Shown here piece by piece: positions 12,494-25,100 of a stretch of 64,000 nucleotides of DNA. Position 1 is the stretch's first letter, and each line of letters starts with the position of its first letter. This DNA comes from Pseudevernia furfuracea. Lineage: Eukaryota > Ascomycota > Lecanoromycetes > Lecanorales > Parmeliaceae. The stretch spans positions 310,001-374,000 of the forward strand of contig JAIUPT010000028.1 in NCBI GenBank assembly GCA_022315425.1, given 5' to 3'. The notes under the pieces are model-generated. The model had not been told where the DNA came from, searched no databases, and saw nothing but the letters and a program-made list of their open reading frames with translations. The translations under genes and the position numbers were made by a program.

Positions 12494-14290
12494 CGTGTAT
12501 ATTTCGCAACTTGACGTTCTTGTATTCTGTGTACATAGTCTTGAATACCCATATTCCGTGAATTAACTACTCCATCTAAGTTCTTCCCTCCGGCATTGGC
12601 GAATCCAACCCACCAACACAGCTTCCTTCTCATAAGCGCCAAATTGCGCCTGCCAATTCACTTCAAACAACTAACCTCGAAAGTGATCTATCTAATGAAA
12701 AAAGTGTCTCACAGACTTGCAAAAAGATGGAACAAAAAAAACCCGGACCCTCCCAACACCCTCATGCCCGCAACAAAGCTACCATTCCATTCCATCTCCG
12801 TTCCCCCTTCCCCAACCCCCTTCGTCCTCCCACTGTCTCCTCCAGACAATCCAAACGAGCACATAAAAACAAAAAGCATCCAGACGGTATCAATCTCCAA
12901 TCTCGACTCTCGACTTTCTACTCTCCACCCCACCTTACATAAAACGAAACACGGCTCCATCCTCACTCACACCACCTCATCCCCCCCCCCAGCTCGCTGA
13001 CAAGAATCCAAGAGATGATAACGAACATCGCCCGCGCGAACCCCCCCCCCCCCCCCTCTGGCGCCGTTGTTGGTCGGGAGACGCAAAAGCCACGTGATTG
13101 AATGAATGAATGATTGATTGATTGATTCGAGTCCACGATTACAAAAAAGCTCGTCCAGAAAAAAACCCCCCCCCTTACTTTTCCCCTCCCTAAACGAGCG
13201 GAATCGGACAGAGCTCTTCCTTTTTTTTTCTTTTTTTTTCGTTTTTGGTAAATAGGTAGAGATGGCGGGGCGAATCGGAGGAGGGATGTTTATTCGTTGG
13301 GTGGTTCGAGATGGAGATGTCGCCAGGGGGGAATATTGGTGCTAGAGGTATGTAGGTAGGTATGGGGTTGTCTTGTGCGGGATTTGGGGTGCGGGATGTA
13401 AAAGCAAATTGAGCGGGCCGGTGGGTCCGAGGAGTGAGTGAGTGAGTGAGTGAGTGAGTGAGTGAGTGGTCTGAGTGGTAAGTTCTTGCATCGGGTGTGG
13501 TGCAGAGGAGAGGCTGCTACTGCCCACGCGCCTACGTGCGTTCTAATGGATTATCTGAGAAAGGTGGATTCTGCTCGCAATGAGGTTCGATGGTGGATGC
13601 CAAGTGGTGTTCAGAGCGTGAAAGTGTGGCGTCAGGAGAACCAGACGGCAGGGGATGAGATGATTGGGGCATTTCCAGGCTCCTTAGGCAATAGGACATC
13701 GTCCTTTGAGCCCAGTTCAAGACGTTGGGGGTAGCGGAAGGGGTTTCAGACGGGCGTCGGAGCTATTCTTCAAGCGCTACTTTTGGGAAAGAGGCGATGA
13801 ATGTGGTTGATATATTGAGTCCCCGTCCAACAAAAGGAAGCTTGGGCACAGGGAGCTCGGAGCAAGGTAGATTTGGATTGAAGATTTATACTAGAAAAAG
13901 CAATTGCCGAGGGGCAAGATTTTCGGTAGCTTCATACTATGCCCTTACTTACATTGTCCTTGCACTGGCGAGCTCTGACAAAGATATCGGACCTCTTCTG
14001 CAGACTCTAGTATCTGTATTCTTAATCCCCAACAATGACACTCCAGGTTCCGTTGAGGGGAAGACCTACAGCTTATCGACGAATTTTCTACTGTGAGCTG
14101 CGTTCGCCTAGAAACCGGGATGTGGGAATCCAGAAAGCTTATTCGGTCCAAAGGAGGCCAACTCCGACGTAGAAGTTGGATGTAGTAGTAGGAGTCGCTT
14201 TTGAGCCTTTTCAGGATCAATAGTGTCGGGTGGCTCCCTTGGAAGCACCGCAAGTAGATACACGGGAAGCTCCAGCGTGCGGAGCTGAGG
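12494..14290. repeat. intergenic, low-complexity tracts
   Basis: No gene is supported in 1.8 kb. The stretch holds polypyrimidine/poly-C runs at 12981-12990 (10 C), 13041-13056 (16 C) and 13166-13174 (9 C), T-rich runs at about 13219-13240, and a tetranucleotide array (GAGT)n at 13432-13468. Short open frames here are proline- or serine-rich products of these repeats. Confidence 0.6.
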
Positions 14291-14968
14291 CTAAAAGCTT
14301 GGGTTGAGGAAATCTCCCTTTGCTGCCCCTGCTGTTAGCAAATCGGGAAAATGTTGAGACCACAGCAACATACTTTTATCATGTTCCGCAAGTGTCAAGA
14401 CGTGGATGGCTTTTGCTGGCACGCGCTTAAGAATGAGATATTCGTGCTCCCAATACGGCCTGTCCTTGTATTTGGAAGCAGGTATTTCAAAATGTTTGAC
14501 GAGTTTGCGCAGCGAGTAGATGTGGTGCTTTTCATGACTTTGCATACCATCGTGATTATTCAAAACCCTTACGTCTATCCAGAAGACTGACTCGGGATCA
14601 AATGCTCTGAGTCCCCGTTCCACTGCCATCGGGTCGGCATTGGCCGAGATGAAAGGACTGAAAAACCATGGTGAGGTATGCACGGGGTACGAAAGGTGCT
14701 TCTCGAGAGCATTAATAAAAAATTTATGGTCGAGGGCAATCCCGACCACTTCTCCAGCTGTCTCGAGACCCCGGCTTGGGTTCCAAAGATTATCAATTTG
14801 ATACTTCCCGTAGAACAGACACAAGGGTAAGCGGTCGTGACAGAGAGGTACGAACGGTGTGATGTCAGTTGTTTCTGTGTTGACTAGCGTGCGGTTAATG
14901 ACTTCGATATTTACAGGGGTAGGGTCGGAATCTTCTGTGGCCCCCGAGGTCGAGGGGTTCTGAGACAT
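14291..14968 (-). CDS. DUF7587-like protein, 225 aa
   Basis: A single-exon minus-strand ORF starting MSQNPSTSG. After a disordered Thr/Ser/Glu N-terminus (about 40 aa), the sequence has features of the fungal DUF7587 family: ALDHKFFINALEKHLSYP (the 'his...l..Hl' element), TSPWFFSPFISANADP (the 'tPFiSvy.d...A' element), FWIDVRVLNN (the 'V.I..iD' strand), and WEHEYLILKRVPAKAIHVL (the 'n.hEYLflh.IP..ai' element). This family has an ADP-ribosyltransferase-like layout in general descriptions, but I see no catalytic triad I can assign, so no activity is claimed. No neighbouring gene suggests a role. The assignment rests on motif order and spacing only. Confidence 0.5.
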   Translation of the reverse strand: MSQNPSTSGATEDSDPTPVNIEVINRTLVNTETTDITPFVPLCHDRLPLCLFYGKYQIDNLWNPSRGLETAGEVVGIALDHKFFINALEKHLSYPVHTSPWFFSPFISANADPMAVERGLRAFDPESVFWIDVRVLNNHDGMQSHEKHHIYSLRKLVKHFEIPASKYKDRPYWEHEYLILKRVPAKAIHVLTLAEHDKSMLLWSQHFPDLLTAGAAKGDFLNPSF

Positions 14969-15870
14969 TGTCGGTATGAGTCAAAAGTGTACAGAAATAA
15001 TAGGGAGACTGAAGCGGGGTACTTAAATACTCCATTCCCACAGCAAGGTTGGACGATGCCGACAAGGCAAACGCGGACGGATATGACTTATCGTAAGTTT
15101 GCTGCCAGACCCGGCACACTGGAGCAATCTGCGATGCCTTGTCTCTATATCAACAGACTGGCTCATGAGCTCATCAGGAACGACACAGCATTGTAGTCGG
15201 CCTGTGATTGACTAAATTCGCATTGTGTTCGTAGATATCTGATTTGTTGTCGCGGCATCGTGTTATCGTGGAGGGTCACTGAAGTCTCCGTATATTCAAA
15301 TCACAGACGGGACTTGGATGCCTATCTTGGCATCGTGTCTATCGTTTTGAAACTATTGGGCTGATACATCCACATCCGTGAGTTTTGCAAAGAAATGCTT
15401 CTGATCCGTACCCAAGTGACCGTGGCACCTATGAGAGGACGAGATATCCTTCAGGATTACCTACCGTGAGTAGGGCACGAAGGTTCCATCTAAATCAACG
15501 AGGGCCCAACCGGTCATTGAGCTGTCCCACTGTCCTGCGGAAGTCCTGGCCGACCGCTCCTTAGGCCTCCTGCAGTGTTTCAACATGGTGTAGGTAGCCT
15601 CGGGGAGGAAGGGGGGTTGACGAAAAGAGAGATTGCCTCCATTTACCGCAAGAATAGGAGGATAAAAGAGCTAGGACTATCGGCGCAATCCTTGCAATCC
15701 TCGCCACACCTACAGCCAGTGCTGACATGAAAGACGGCAATGATGGCAGTCGGGGTCTACTCCGAGAGTGAGAAAATTAGCTGGATATCTCAGCCCTATA
15801 GCCTTGGCGCTTGGCTTCATAACTGCCTGCTTGCTGAGCTCCATGCACCACAATCTTATGCGTCTTTCCC
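14969..15870. other. intergenic, nothing recognised
   Basis: No open frame of convincing length or composition. The stretch includes the divergent promoters of the DUF7587-like gene (minus) and VPS11 (plus). Confidence 0.5.
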
Positions 15871-18800
15871 ATGGCTTTGACGTCGGTAAGTATAGCTGTG
15901 CTGAGTGTTTGACCTCAAAAATGCTAATGCCGGTACCATAGTGGAAAGTCTTCAACTTCTTCGACGTCTCGGAAGTCAAACTGCCCGACGACGACGGAGA
16001 AAGTTCCTCAACCTTCGATGTCAGTCGACCCTCCGGGCACAGTCTGCTTTAACGCTGACGTGGCAAGAGTAATGATCTCCACTGCATTTGTTCCGGGTCG
16101 GACAACATCTTCGTCGGCAGCAACGATGGCCATGTCCGCATCCTGTCTCAGGCCTTCAACGTCGTACGGACGTTCAAAGCACATGACACCGGTCCTATCA
16201 CCCAGATAAAACAGGCAGAAGGGACGACCCTTCTTGTCACTATCTCCGAGGACCTATCAAATGAGCCAGTACTCAAAGTCTGGGCGCTAGACAAGATAGA
16301 GAAGAAGACGGGTGCACCGAAGTGCTTGTCAACGCTGGGCATACACAATGGCAGGAAGCAATTTCCTGTGAGCAATGCATTGAGGAAAGTGAAGTTCGCG
16401 GTCTCAAGAGGCTGACAAAGGACAGATCTCGGCCTTCGCAACACTCGAGAACCTGTCTCAGCTTGCAGTAGGGTTCGCAAATGGCGCAGTCACTGTCATA
16501 AGAGGCGACTTGATACACGACCGAGGCGCCAAACAAAGAACTGTCTTTGAGTCTGAGGAGCCGATAACGGGAGTCGAGTTTCGAGAAGGCCCCAACACTA
16601 CACTCTACCTCGCAACTACTGGGCGGATACTAACCCTGACAATAACCGGAAAAGGGCAAGGGCAGCCAGCAAAAGTCTTGGAAGACACTGGATGCGGCGT
16701 TGGCTGTATGACATTTGATGATGCCAATGGGGATATTGTGGTAGTGCGGGACGATGCAATACATTATTATGGTGTCAATGGTCGTGGGCCATCGTTCGCC
16801 TATGAAGGACCGAAGCAACTCGTCAGTATATTTGGCGACTATGTTGCCCTCGTCACTCCTCCAAAAGCATCCACTCCCACGAAAATGAGTGCTCTTCGTA
16901 GATTTGTCGGCAGCCAAAGAGATGATTTGTACAATACATCTACTCTTGCATTGCTGGACACAGACTTGAAATACATAGCTCATACGGAAACTCTCATATC
17001 CCAAGTCAAAGCTCTGTTCATTGAGTGGGGTGATCTATTCTTGTTGACCATGGATGGCAAAGTAAGTGATTCTCAAGAATCTTAGGAACGTAGGCGCTGA
17101 CTTGGCAGCTCTTTCGGTATCACGAGAAGAGCCTACAGCAGAAGCTCGAGAGTCTCTATCAGCGTGACCTCTATGTCCTTGCTATCAACTTTGCCCAAAA
17201 AGCCGGCGTCGACACTGCTCAACGCAACGTGATTCTCCGCAAGTACGGTGATTATCTGCATAAGAAGGGTGACTACGACACTGCCATGCAACAATATCTG
17301 AAAGCAATTGATAACACCGAGCCTTCACAAGTGATACGCAAAGTATGCATCTTCGTGCCTGCAATTGAATTCTGTTAATTGAGTGCTGCAGTTTCTCGAC
17401 TCGCAACGAATTAACAATCTAATTGAGTATCTTGAAGAACTACATGATCATGACAAGGCCACGGTCGATCATACAACGCTTCTCCTCAATTGCTATGCTA
17501 AGCTAAAAGACACTAAAAAGCTTGAGACATTCATCAAGTCCGGGACGAACTTCGACCTGGAGACAGCAATCAGTATGTGCCGGCAAGGCGGTTATTACGA
17601 TCAAGCCGTCTTCCTCGCCAAGAAGAACAACGAGCATGAGCTAGTCATCGATATACTGATCGAGGACTCCAAGAGATACGAGGACTCCCTGGATTATATC
17701 TGGCGGCTCGCACCTGAAATAGCTTACCCAAGTTTAATGAAGTACGCCAGAGTCCTCCTTGAGCATTGCCAGGAAGATGCTACTCAGATCTTCATCGACT
17801 ACTACACAGGCCAGTATCGACCGAGAAAAGACGTGCCAATACCTACGGTGCAGGAGCCTCAAGTTGGTGGAGCCTACAACGTCGCGAACCTAACATCCTT
17901 TATTCCTTTACCATACCGCCAAGCAAGCGTAAATCCATCCCCTGGTACAGCCGGTAACCAGCAGCTGGCGGGAGCAGATGCAGCAGATGCGGAAGCTGCC
18001 CAAGCTCCACCCGAGTATGACGTACCAAAGCCGCGAACAGCCTTTTCATCTTTCGTTGATCATCCTGAAAATTTCATCACTTTTCTCGAAGCATGCTTGG
18101 AGCAAGAGAACATTGCCAAGAACGATATGACCGACCTCTATACTGCATTGTTTGAGATGTATCTGGAAACCGCTAATTCCAAAAAAGGCGAGGAGAAAGA
18201 AAGATGGGAGGCAAAAGCCAAAAGATTGATTGACGGCAAAGACGTGAGTAAGATCCTCCATGTTTTATTATTAGAGCTTATTGGTCCTTAGATTCCAATA
18301 GACGCATCGAATGTTCTGTTGCTCTCACATCTCTCCAATTTTCGGGACGGCACCACCCTGGTCAGAGAGCAGCAGGGTCTTCGTTTCGACATTTTTCGGT
18401 CCTATACCTCTGCCAACGACACTGCCGGGGCAATCAAAGCGTTGAGGAAGTACGGCCCTGAAGAGCCCCAGCTATACCCAGCTGCCCTTGCGTACTTCAC
18501 CTCTGATCCTAGGGTTCTGCAAGAAGCGGGCGATGAATTGGACCTTGTTCTGAAGAAAATCGACGAAGATGGCTTAATGGCACCACTGCAGGTGATACAA
18601 ACATTAAGCACGAATGCTGTTGCAACGATGGGTATGGTCAAGAAGTATCTCCGTGATACCATCGAAAGGGAGGGAAAAGAGATCTCAAATGTTCGTCAGA
18701 CTTCATTGACCCTAGTATAATCTGCTAACAGAAATCAGAACCGTCGTCTCATCGAAAGCTATCGGACCGAGACCGAGTCTAAGCGGAAAGAGATGGACGA

Positions 18801-19116
18801 TCTGAGCAATAAGCCTTCCGTCTTCCAGGCCACGCGATGCGCCGCGTGTGGTAGGAGTTTAGATCTACCAACGGTGCACTTTTTATGCAAACACTCTTTC
18901 CATCAGAGTTGCCTCAATGAGACAGATGGGGTGGAGGCGGAGTGTCCAAGGTGTGCTGCGGCCAACAACAACATTCGTTCTTTCAGGAAAGCCCAGGAGG
19001 ACTCGGCAGATAGGCATGACATGTTTCAAGACGCACTGCAGCGGAGTCGAGACAAATTTGGGACAATCAGCGAGTTCTTCAGTAGAGGCGTTATGACAGC
19101 GCCGACTGCAGAATAG
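15871..19116 (+). CDS. VPS11: Vps11 (Pep5), HOPS/CORVET core subunit, 963 aa
   Basis: A class C Vps tethering-complex subunit at endosomes and the vacuole. Eight exons: 15871-15885, 15942-16019, 16068-16367, 16426-17061, 17109-17342, 17392-18243, 18292-18690, 18739-19116. The seven introns are 47-58 nt and most have CTRAC branch sites. Joined, it begins MALTS-WKVFNFFDVSEVKLP, the usual Vps11 start. A beta-propeller follows (CSGSDNIFVGSNDGHVRILS, LSNEPVLKVWALDK, GFANGAVTVIRGDLIHDRG), then a CHCR/TPR solenoid (KAGVDTAQRNVILRKYGDYL; RQGGYYDQAVFLAKKNNEHE), then IPIDASNVLLLSHLSNFRDG. A C-terminal RING-H2 finger is at about residues 870-915 (C-x2-C...CKHSFHQSC...CPRC). Length matches fungal orthologues. 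Intron 7 uses a GTTCGT donor. All joins are in phase and the gene looks intact. Confidence 0.93.
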
Positions 19117-19321
19117 AAGAAATGTACAACTAGTTTGCGAAATTGTACTGTTATTTCTATCAAAATCACACAACAGTCGCCACGTGAGGGCGCGTATTTT
19201 GGGCCGGACGCGTCTCCGCGGCTAGCTTTCACTTCACTTCTGCCCCCGGTGCCCCGCAGGCTTGCTGTTGATCGACCAATGGCAATGATGGCTTTGTCGT
19301 GATTCTTTATGGAATCTCAAT

Positions 19322-21491
19322 ATGACAAAGCGTAAGGTAATCGAAGACTCAGATGACGAGGAGGACGAGAAGCCCACCCCGCCACGTCCATCAGCAACGG
19401 GGCTTTCAGATATCACATTGAGCTCAATCGTCAGCCTTGACGGCTCTCCATCCCGCGAGATGCAAGAACAAACAGCTGACCCAAGTACAAGCTCTACCGG
19501 TCTGTACTATCCATGATGTTTATACCTTGCCGTTGACTGTGGAAGCTGACCAATCCACAGAGTTACTCAATCGTGAATCGCGCGCTGCACATAAAAGCCT
19601 CATCGAGCCTACTCCCAAAAGCACACTTCCTGCGACTAGGACATATATTTCTTCTCAACAGCAGACACCTACGTCACCTACAACCTCTCGGTTGAAGACT
19701 AAAAGGTCGAAGACGACCGTTGAGAAGCCGAAGGCTAAGAAACCGTTAAAGACGTACGGGAAAATTAGTCAAGACGTCTTTGAGTTCCATGGTGGCAGTG
19801 ATGGAGAGCTCAATATCACGCCGAGGACGGATTTGGGTCACAAGGCTGGGAAGGGCAAGAAGAATGAAAATCCAACGATTGACAAGGCAGCGAGCAGGCA
19901 GGCCTCTCAAGATGAAAGTTTTACGAGAAAGCCGGTCACTTCGTCTGGCGGAGATACGGAAATGCAGAGTAACGAGCCAAAACCACATGAGGCCTCATCG
20001 ACGGCGGAAAAGGACGTCTATCTGCAGAGTTCAATGCCTCCTCCAGCGTCCAAGTTTACGTCCTTCGAGCAATCGCAGCGGTCGCAAACTAGCACGATGC
20101 CCACAATCGCTGATCCAGCACCTCCCGAATCTGCTACGATCGACGTAATCCTTTCTGCAGGAGCAACATACTTTGAGACTATTTCAGACGACCGAATGCC
20201 AACTACGACAAGGTTTTCGCATGGTGAGGTTGACGATGAACGTTCCCTAGGCTTTTCTCAGAGCGTCAAACTTCATTCAGTGCGCTCGAGTGAGGGAACG
20301 AAAGCCATTGATCTACAACCACCCAAAGAACTAGCGCCTAGTTCAAGCGCTTCTGAGATTTCGCCCAGCGAGACAATTATTGCGAAAAGTACGAACCAGC
20401 CAAGAAATGCATCACAAGAGCTCAATTCAAACCTTGATAGTGAGCACTTGCGTTTACAGCTGGATTCCAATACGTTAACAATGGTCAATCCTGTCGTGCT
20501 ATTGCCAGCACCTACAGACACCGAGGGTCAGGATGAGCTTTCACTCTCCATTTCTGAGACAGCCATGAAAAGCCCAACCAAACCAGCGAAAGCATCGAAG
20601 AGGAAAAGGAACATGGATGACGAACCTGTTGATGAGCTTGGCTCGGACGACAACGCTATTGGAGTCCGAAAAGAGCATTACCAGCCTCGGCCCAGCAAGC
20701 GTAGGTCTGGCGGTGGACACGAAGAGATTATCGTACCAACGGATTTCTCTAAGAAGCCGGAAGCGATGGGGAAAGGCAAGCGCAAGACTAAAAGACATAA
20801 GACTACTGCATTTCAGGAACTACTACCAAAGAACGAGGATGAGGATGAGGAAGTCAAAGTGGTACACGATCCTAGGTTTGAGCTTCCTGAAAAGAAATCA
20901 CCGAAGACCTCCACCGTAAGAGATCAGCCAGACGTGGAGAGGAATGATGATACAATCGAGATCCGACCTGAGGCTTATCCGGAACCGAAGCAAGCAGCTC
21001 AAGTAACTGGGCAGAAGAAACGAGGCAGACCCAAGAAGCTAGTGACAAATCTCTCCGAAGAAACACTCGTGGACGAGCTAGAAGCCGATTGTGATCAGGA
21101 TGACGCCGAGACAGAGAAGCCCGTCATCTCAGCAACGGCCAAGAAGTCCAGGAAAAAGGCGAAGACCAAAGAGACACCAATACCCATCATCGACGAACAT
21201 GACCGCAATATTGACGGCGCCCTGGCCGCTGACCTATTTAAAGATCTACCAGCCAATACACTTAATGTGACTCATGGCAATATCGCTCTTTCAAAGCTTA
21301 CTGCGAAGCCATTGCCAGAAGTGTCACCAGTCAAAGCCAACGCTGCCCCGGAGACTCCTCGTAAATCCACAACACCTGCGCCAAAAGGGCCAGACAAGCA
21401 CAGTCCGATCAGCAGTGGAAAAGTAGCGTACCGAGTTGGGTTGAGCAAGAGGGCAAGGATTGCACCGCTGTTGAGGATTGTGCGGAAGTGA
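19322..21491 (+). CDS. AT-hook nuclear protein with RAD51-binding-like C-terminus, 702 aa
   Basis: Exon 1 is 19322-19499 and exon 2 is 19561-21491 (61-nt intron, donor GTCTGT, branch GCTGAC). A GTACAA donor at 19485 would also keep frame, so the first exon could be 15 nt shorter. The protein is almost wholly disordered, with Ser/Lys/Glu-rich charged runs. It carries the AT-hook core KKRGRPKK near residue 545 and several basic bipartite nuclear-localisation-like clusters. The last 20 or so residues are ordered-looking: YRVGLSKRARIAPLLRIVRK. That segment resembles the RAD51-interacting motif at the C-terminus of RAD51AP1 (pattern GLSrlARvkPL). A role in chromatin or recombination is inference. 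The gene is 205 bp downstream of VPS11 on the same strand. Confidence 0.75.
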
Positions 21492-22151
21492 GGGCAATCC
21501 TGGCTGATGTAGTCAGGGCAGCGGTGAAATACAGCTACGAGTATGTGTACGAGATGATGAGATAGAGGAGAGGCGTTTCAGGAATAATTGGCTGCTGTGG
21601 GGTGGGTGGGATAGCAATAGAGATACCCTTGGGGCAATCATCGCTTTGACATTTGGGATCTGTAAATAGCTATTCGATGTGCTAACTAACCTCAACGGTT
21701 GTGATTGAACACTTCTACTGTACTGTACAAAAAGAATTTGTTCTAGAAGTTGTCTGAGAAAATGTAGCAAAAGGCAGGCGTAGAGGGAGATCAAGCGGAC
21801 ACCAGAGCGAAGATTCTAGACTAATCAGAAGACAATGTGACCGAAAAGTTCGTTATTATTCCAATAAGAATGGAATGTGTCTCATGCGCGGGATACTCCT
21901 TAATTTCGGATCGATCCGGAAACCTTTCAAGGGAAGATCTTCGAAATGTGATTGAGTTGACACTCGATCTGTCTCTCAATTCGGTGTCCAAGGATGAAAG
22001 CCAAGGGGCTTCGCTATTGTACACCACAGCTATTCGCACGCCTTTGACTCATGTACACATCAATTCTATAAACGCCCGATCATGCAACGCAGACGTTTCT
22101 CGTGATCAGACACAACGTCCTGGACATTCGAAGTATCCAGATTCAAGCGTC
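21492..22151. other. intergenic between convergent genes
   Basis: About 660 bp of 3' flanking sequence between the AT-hook gene (plus) and the Cdc11-type gene (minus). No gene recognised. Confidence 0.5.
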
Positions 22152-25100
22152 CTACTCTTCGCTTTCACCAGCCTTGGCTTTCAAGACGCCCAAGTCAATC
22201 AGCCTCTCCCAGATGCCGTCCCTTCTTCCCACCATGTCTCTGTCTACCTCCAGTCCATCCAGTTTCTCCATAGCCTTGCAGCTATTGATGACAAGCATTT
22301 CATAGACCCTTCTCCTCAATTTCGTGTCCTCGTCCAACCTTTCTCGTGAAATGTTGTCGGCTGCCTTATCGACAGCTGGCAAGAGGTACGCTACGGTGTT
22401 TTGAAGATCGCGCTCAGCCTCATCGTCCCTTGCTCTCGATTTGCCTCCATGAGGCACGACACGCTTCTCCTCCCGTGCAGGTTCCTGTGGAGTGTAGAAG
22501 CCCACGGTCAAGGGATTGTTTCGCAGATCAACATCGAGCAAGCCTTTTCCTACCCGATCAAACACAGCTGCTGTTCGCCGCAATCTCGAGACACGGTTGC
22601 CTGCGAGGAACAGCTTCTCCAATTTAACTATTCCGAGCAAAGGACGCAAATCATGGATGGCGTTGTAATTGGCGTTAAGAATTCGGACGTTGGGACATTG
22701 TAGACCGAAGTCTGGAGGAAAGCTCTGTAGGCCTGTCGAAGCAAGCTCCAGATGGTGTAGATTGAGGAACGGTGTCGATGGGGCGAAGTCCAAGAGGGGA
22801 TTGCCGGAGAGATATAGGTTGCGGACTTCGTAACAGTCATTGTACTGGATTTCTGATCGGCTAGAAGCAGGGACGAGTGTTTGTTCGCGCCATGAGAGGG
22901 TCTCGAGCTGCTTTAAGCAATTGAGATTTTCAATCTGCGCAACTGAGTTCTTGTCAATGTTGAGGTTCTTGAGCTTTGGCATTGTTGAGACCTCGAGCGA
23001 TGAGAGGCAATTGTTGGATATATCGAGCGTCTCCAAGTTGGAGAGAGGGTTGGACCCGGAAATGTCAAAATTCTCAAGGTCGTTGTAGCCTAACATTCTT
23101 AATATGATCTTTCACAACAAGCAAATATCTCTAGAGAGCTTACTGAGATCGCAATTCTTCAAGCTTGCTAGCTGATCTAGATTATATGCTTGAACAAGCT
23201 CGTTGTCACGCAGATCAAGGTCAGCAAGCCGTTGACTATGATTCGTTAGCGATAGCAATTCCAGAATTACTAGGAACGTACAGATTGAAGTTGTCAACAT
23301 CAACAGCTCGCAGCTTGTTGCCTCTCAGGCTTAGGCTTATTAGGCCGTCGAGGTCCTCGAGACCGTCCAGACTTTGAATCTCGTTATGATCTGCTTTCAA
23401 GGCTCGCAAGTGGACAAGACTATGAAAGCCTTTAACACTTTGAAGGTTGTTTGCGGAAACATCCATATACTGAAGATTGTGCAGGGAGTTCCATGCTGCA
23501 AGGTCCGATAAGCAATTTCCCCGAATATTCAGTCGCCGAACAGTACTGGGAATACCATTCAACTCCCCAATATGATTGTTCGAAACATCGAGCTCCTCAA
23601 TGCCTCCACAGAACTCGTCAAGCAGGTGCAGAGTTTTCAGCTCTCGGTCATGTAAGTCAACACTGCGTATGTAATCCCAGTATGGCTCATAGGGTTCCAA
23701 GTCTGTAAGGTTCTTGACCAGGTCTTGGGCCGCGAGCGACAATCTATGATCGGCCTGGTGTGTCCGGGACTGATTTGGCCTCCTCGTCACATGACCAAAA
23801 TCGCTGTCAAGAGGCTTGTCGATCTGGTGGACTGTAAAATCAGGTAGTGGACTGAGGTGAAAGCTTACGCTGGACCGGTTTCCTGTCGTTGGCGGCACCA
23901 CCAAGCTCCTGGACACCGGCAGAGGGGTTGACATTGCTACTTCGAGGGTCATGGGATGGCCTTTGTTTGAGTATTGAACCAACGATAACTCATCTTGTTC
24001 ATCCAGGCGAGACATTGGGCGAGCATGATAGGACTGGTTGCTCAATGACATTCGACACGAAGTACCGCGTCGGCCTGACTTGTGCACAACACCAAAAGAT
24101 GTGCGCCTGCTGCTGGAATCTGATGGCCGATAATCTTGGCGGATGGGTGATTCTTCAGGGTTCAGTTCACTTTGGCCTTCCCAAAAGTCAAGGTCATCTT
24201 CATAGTTTTCATGCGCTGGTTCTCTCTGATTTACTAATGGCGAAGAAAAGGCGACCGTGACCACACGTGCCTGGCGATGTTTGCTACTTTGGTGTTTAAG
24301 AACCCGGGATTCACGACCCTCGAGAATACTGATCTCGTGTTCGACTTCTGCTTCGTGCTGATCATTAGGGTTTGTAGAGAACACTGGTGGAGCATGCTTG
24401 GGCGGTAAGGCCTTTCCGTCCCAGGACGTAGCTCGTGTGCCGGGGTGAGGCCCACTCCAAGCAAAATGAGAGCATTTTGAAGGCGCTGCGCTTTCTTCGA
24501 CGGCCTCTGTCGCTTTGCGACCTGCACTTCTCGGTCTTGCGTCTCCAGCTGCGTCAGAAACATATATTCCCTTTGCGACAGCTTCGTTGATTATTGCATG
24601 GTCGTGACTGGAGACATTCTTCACTGCCGAGTTTGAGGATTTGATCGACGATATTGATTCCTTGACTCGTTTCAACTCCTCCATCTCATCAACACTCAAG
24701 TCAGGTATATCACCAAAAAGGTCCTCCTCAGTCCTATCGCTCGCCGTACGATCGTGGTTCTCATCGTTGTCGACGTTAGCTGAGCCTTTGCGCTTAATCC
24801 AAAGTTGCTTTTGACGATCAAACACCATGCCCGCCATCTGGTCGGACAGGAGATGAGCAACGGTCTGAGGGGCAATCACCAGCCTGTTTGTAGAGCTGTG
24901 GGATGATCCCGTGGGGTTAGAGCGACTGGTCGATGGATCTGAAGTTGACTGGGACTCTTTGGACTGGACCTGTCTTTCCGATCCTAAAATTGACGGATCG
25001 CGTGTTGACGAGGAATACTTACGCTTGTGAGATTGAACATTACTCCCTCGTATACGAATGTTTGGCGGGTCGCTTTCTGTGCCGCTATGAGGGTCACCCT

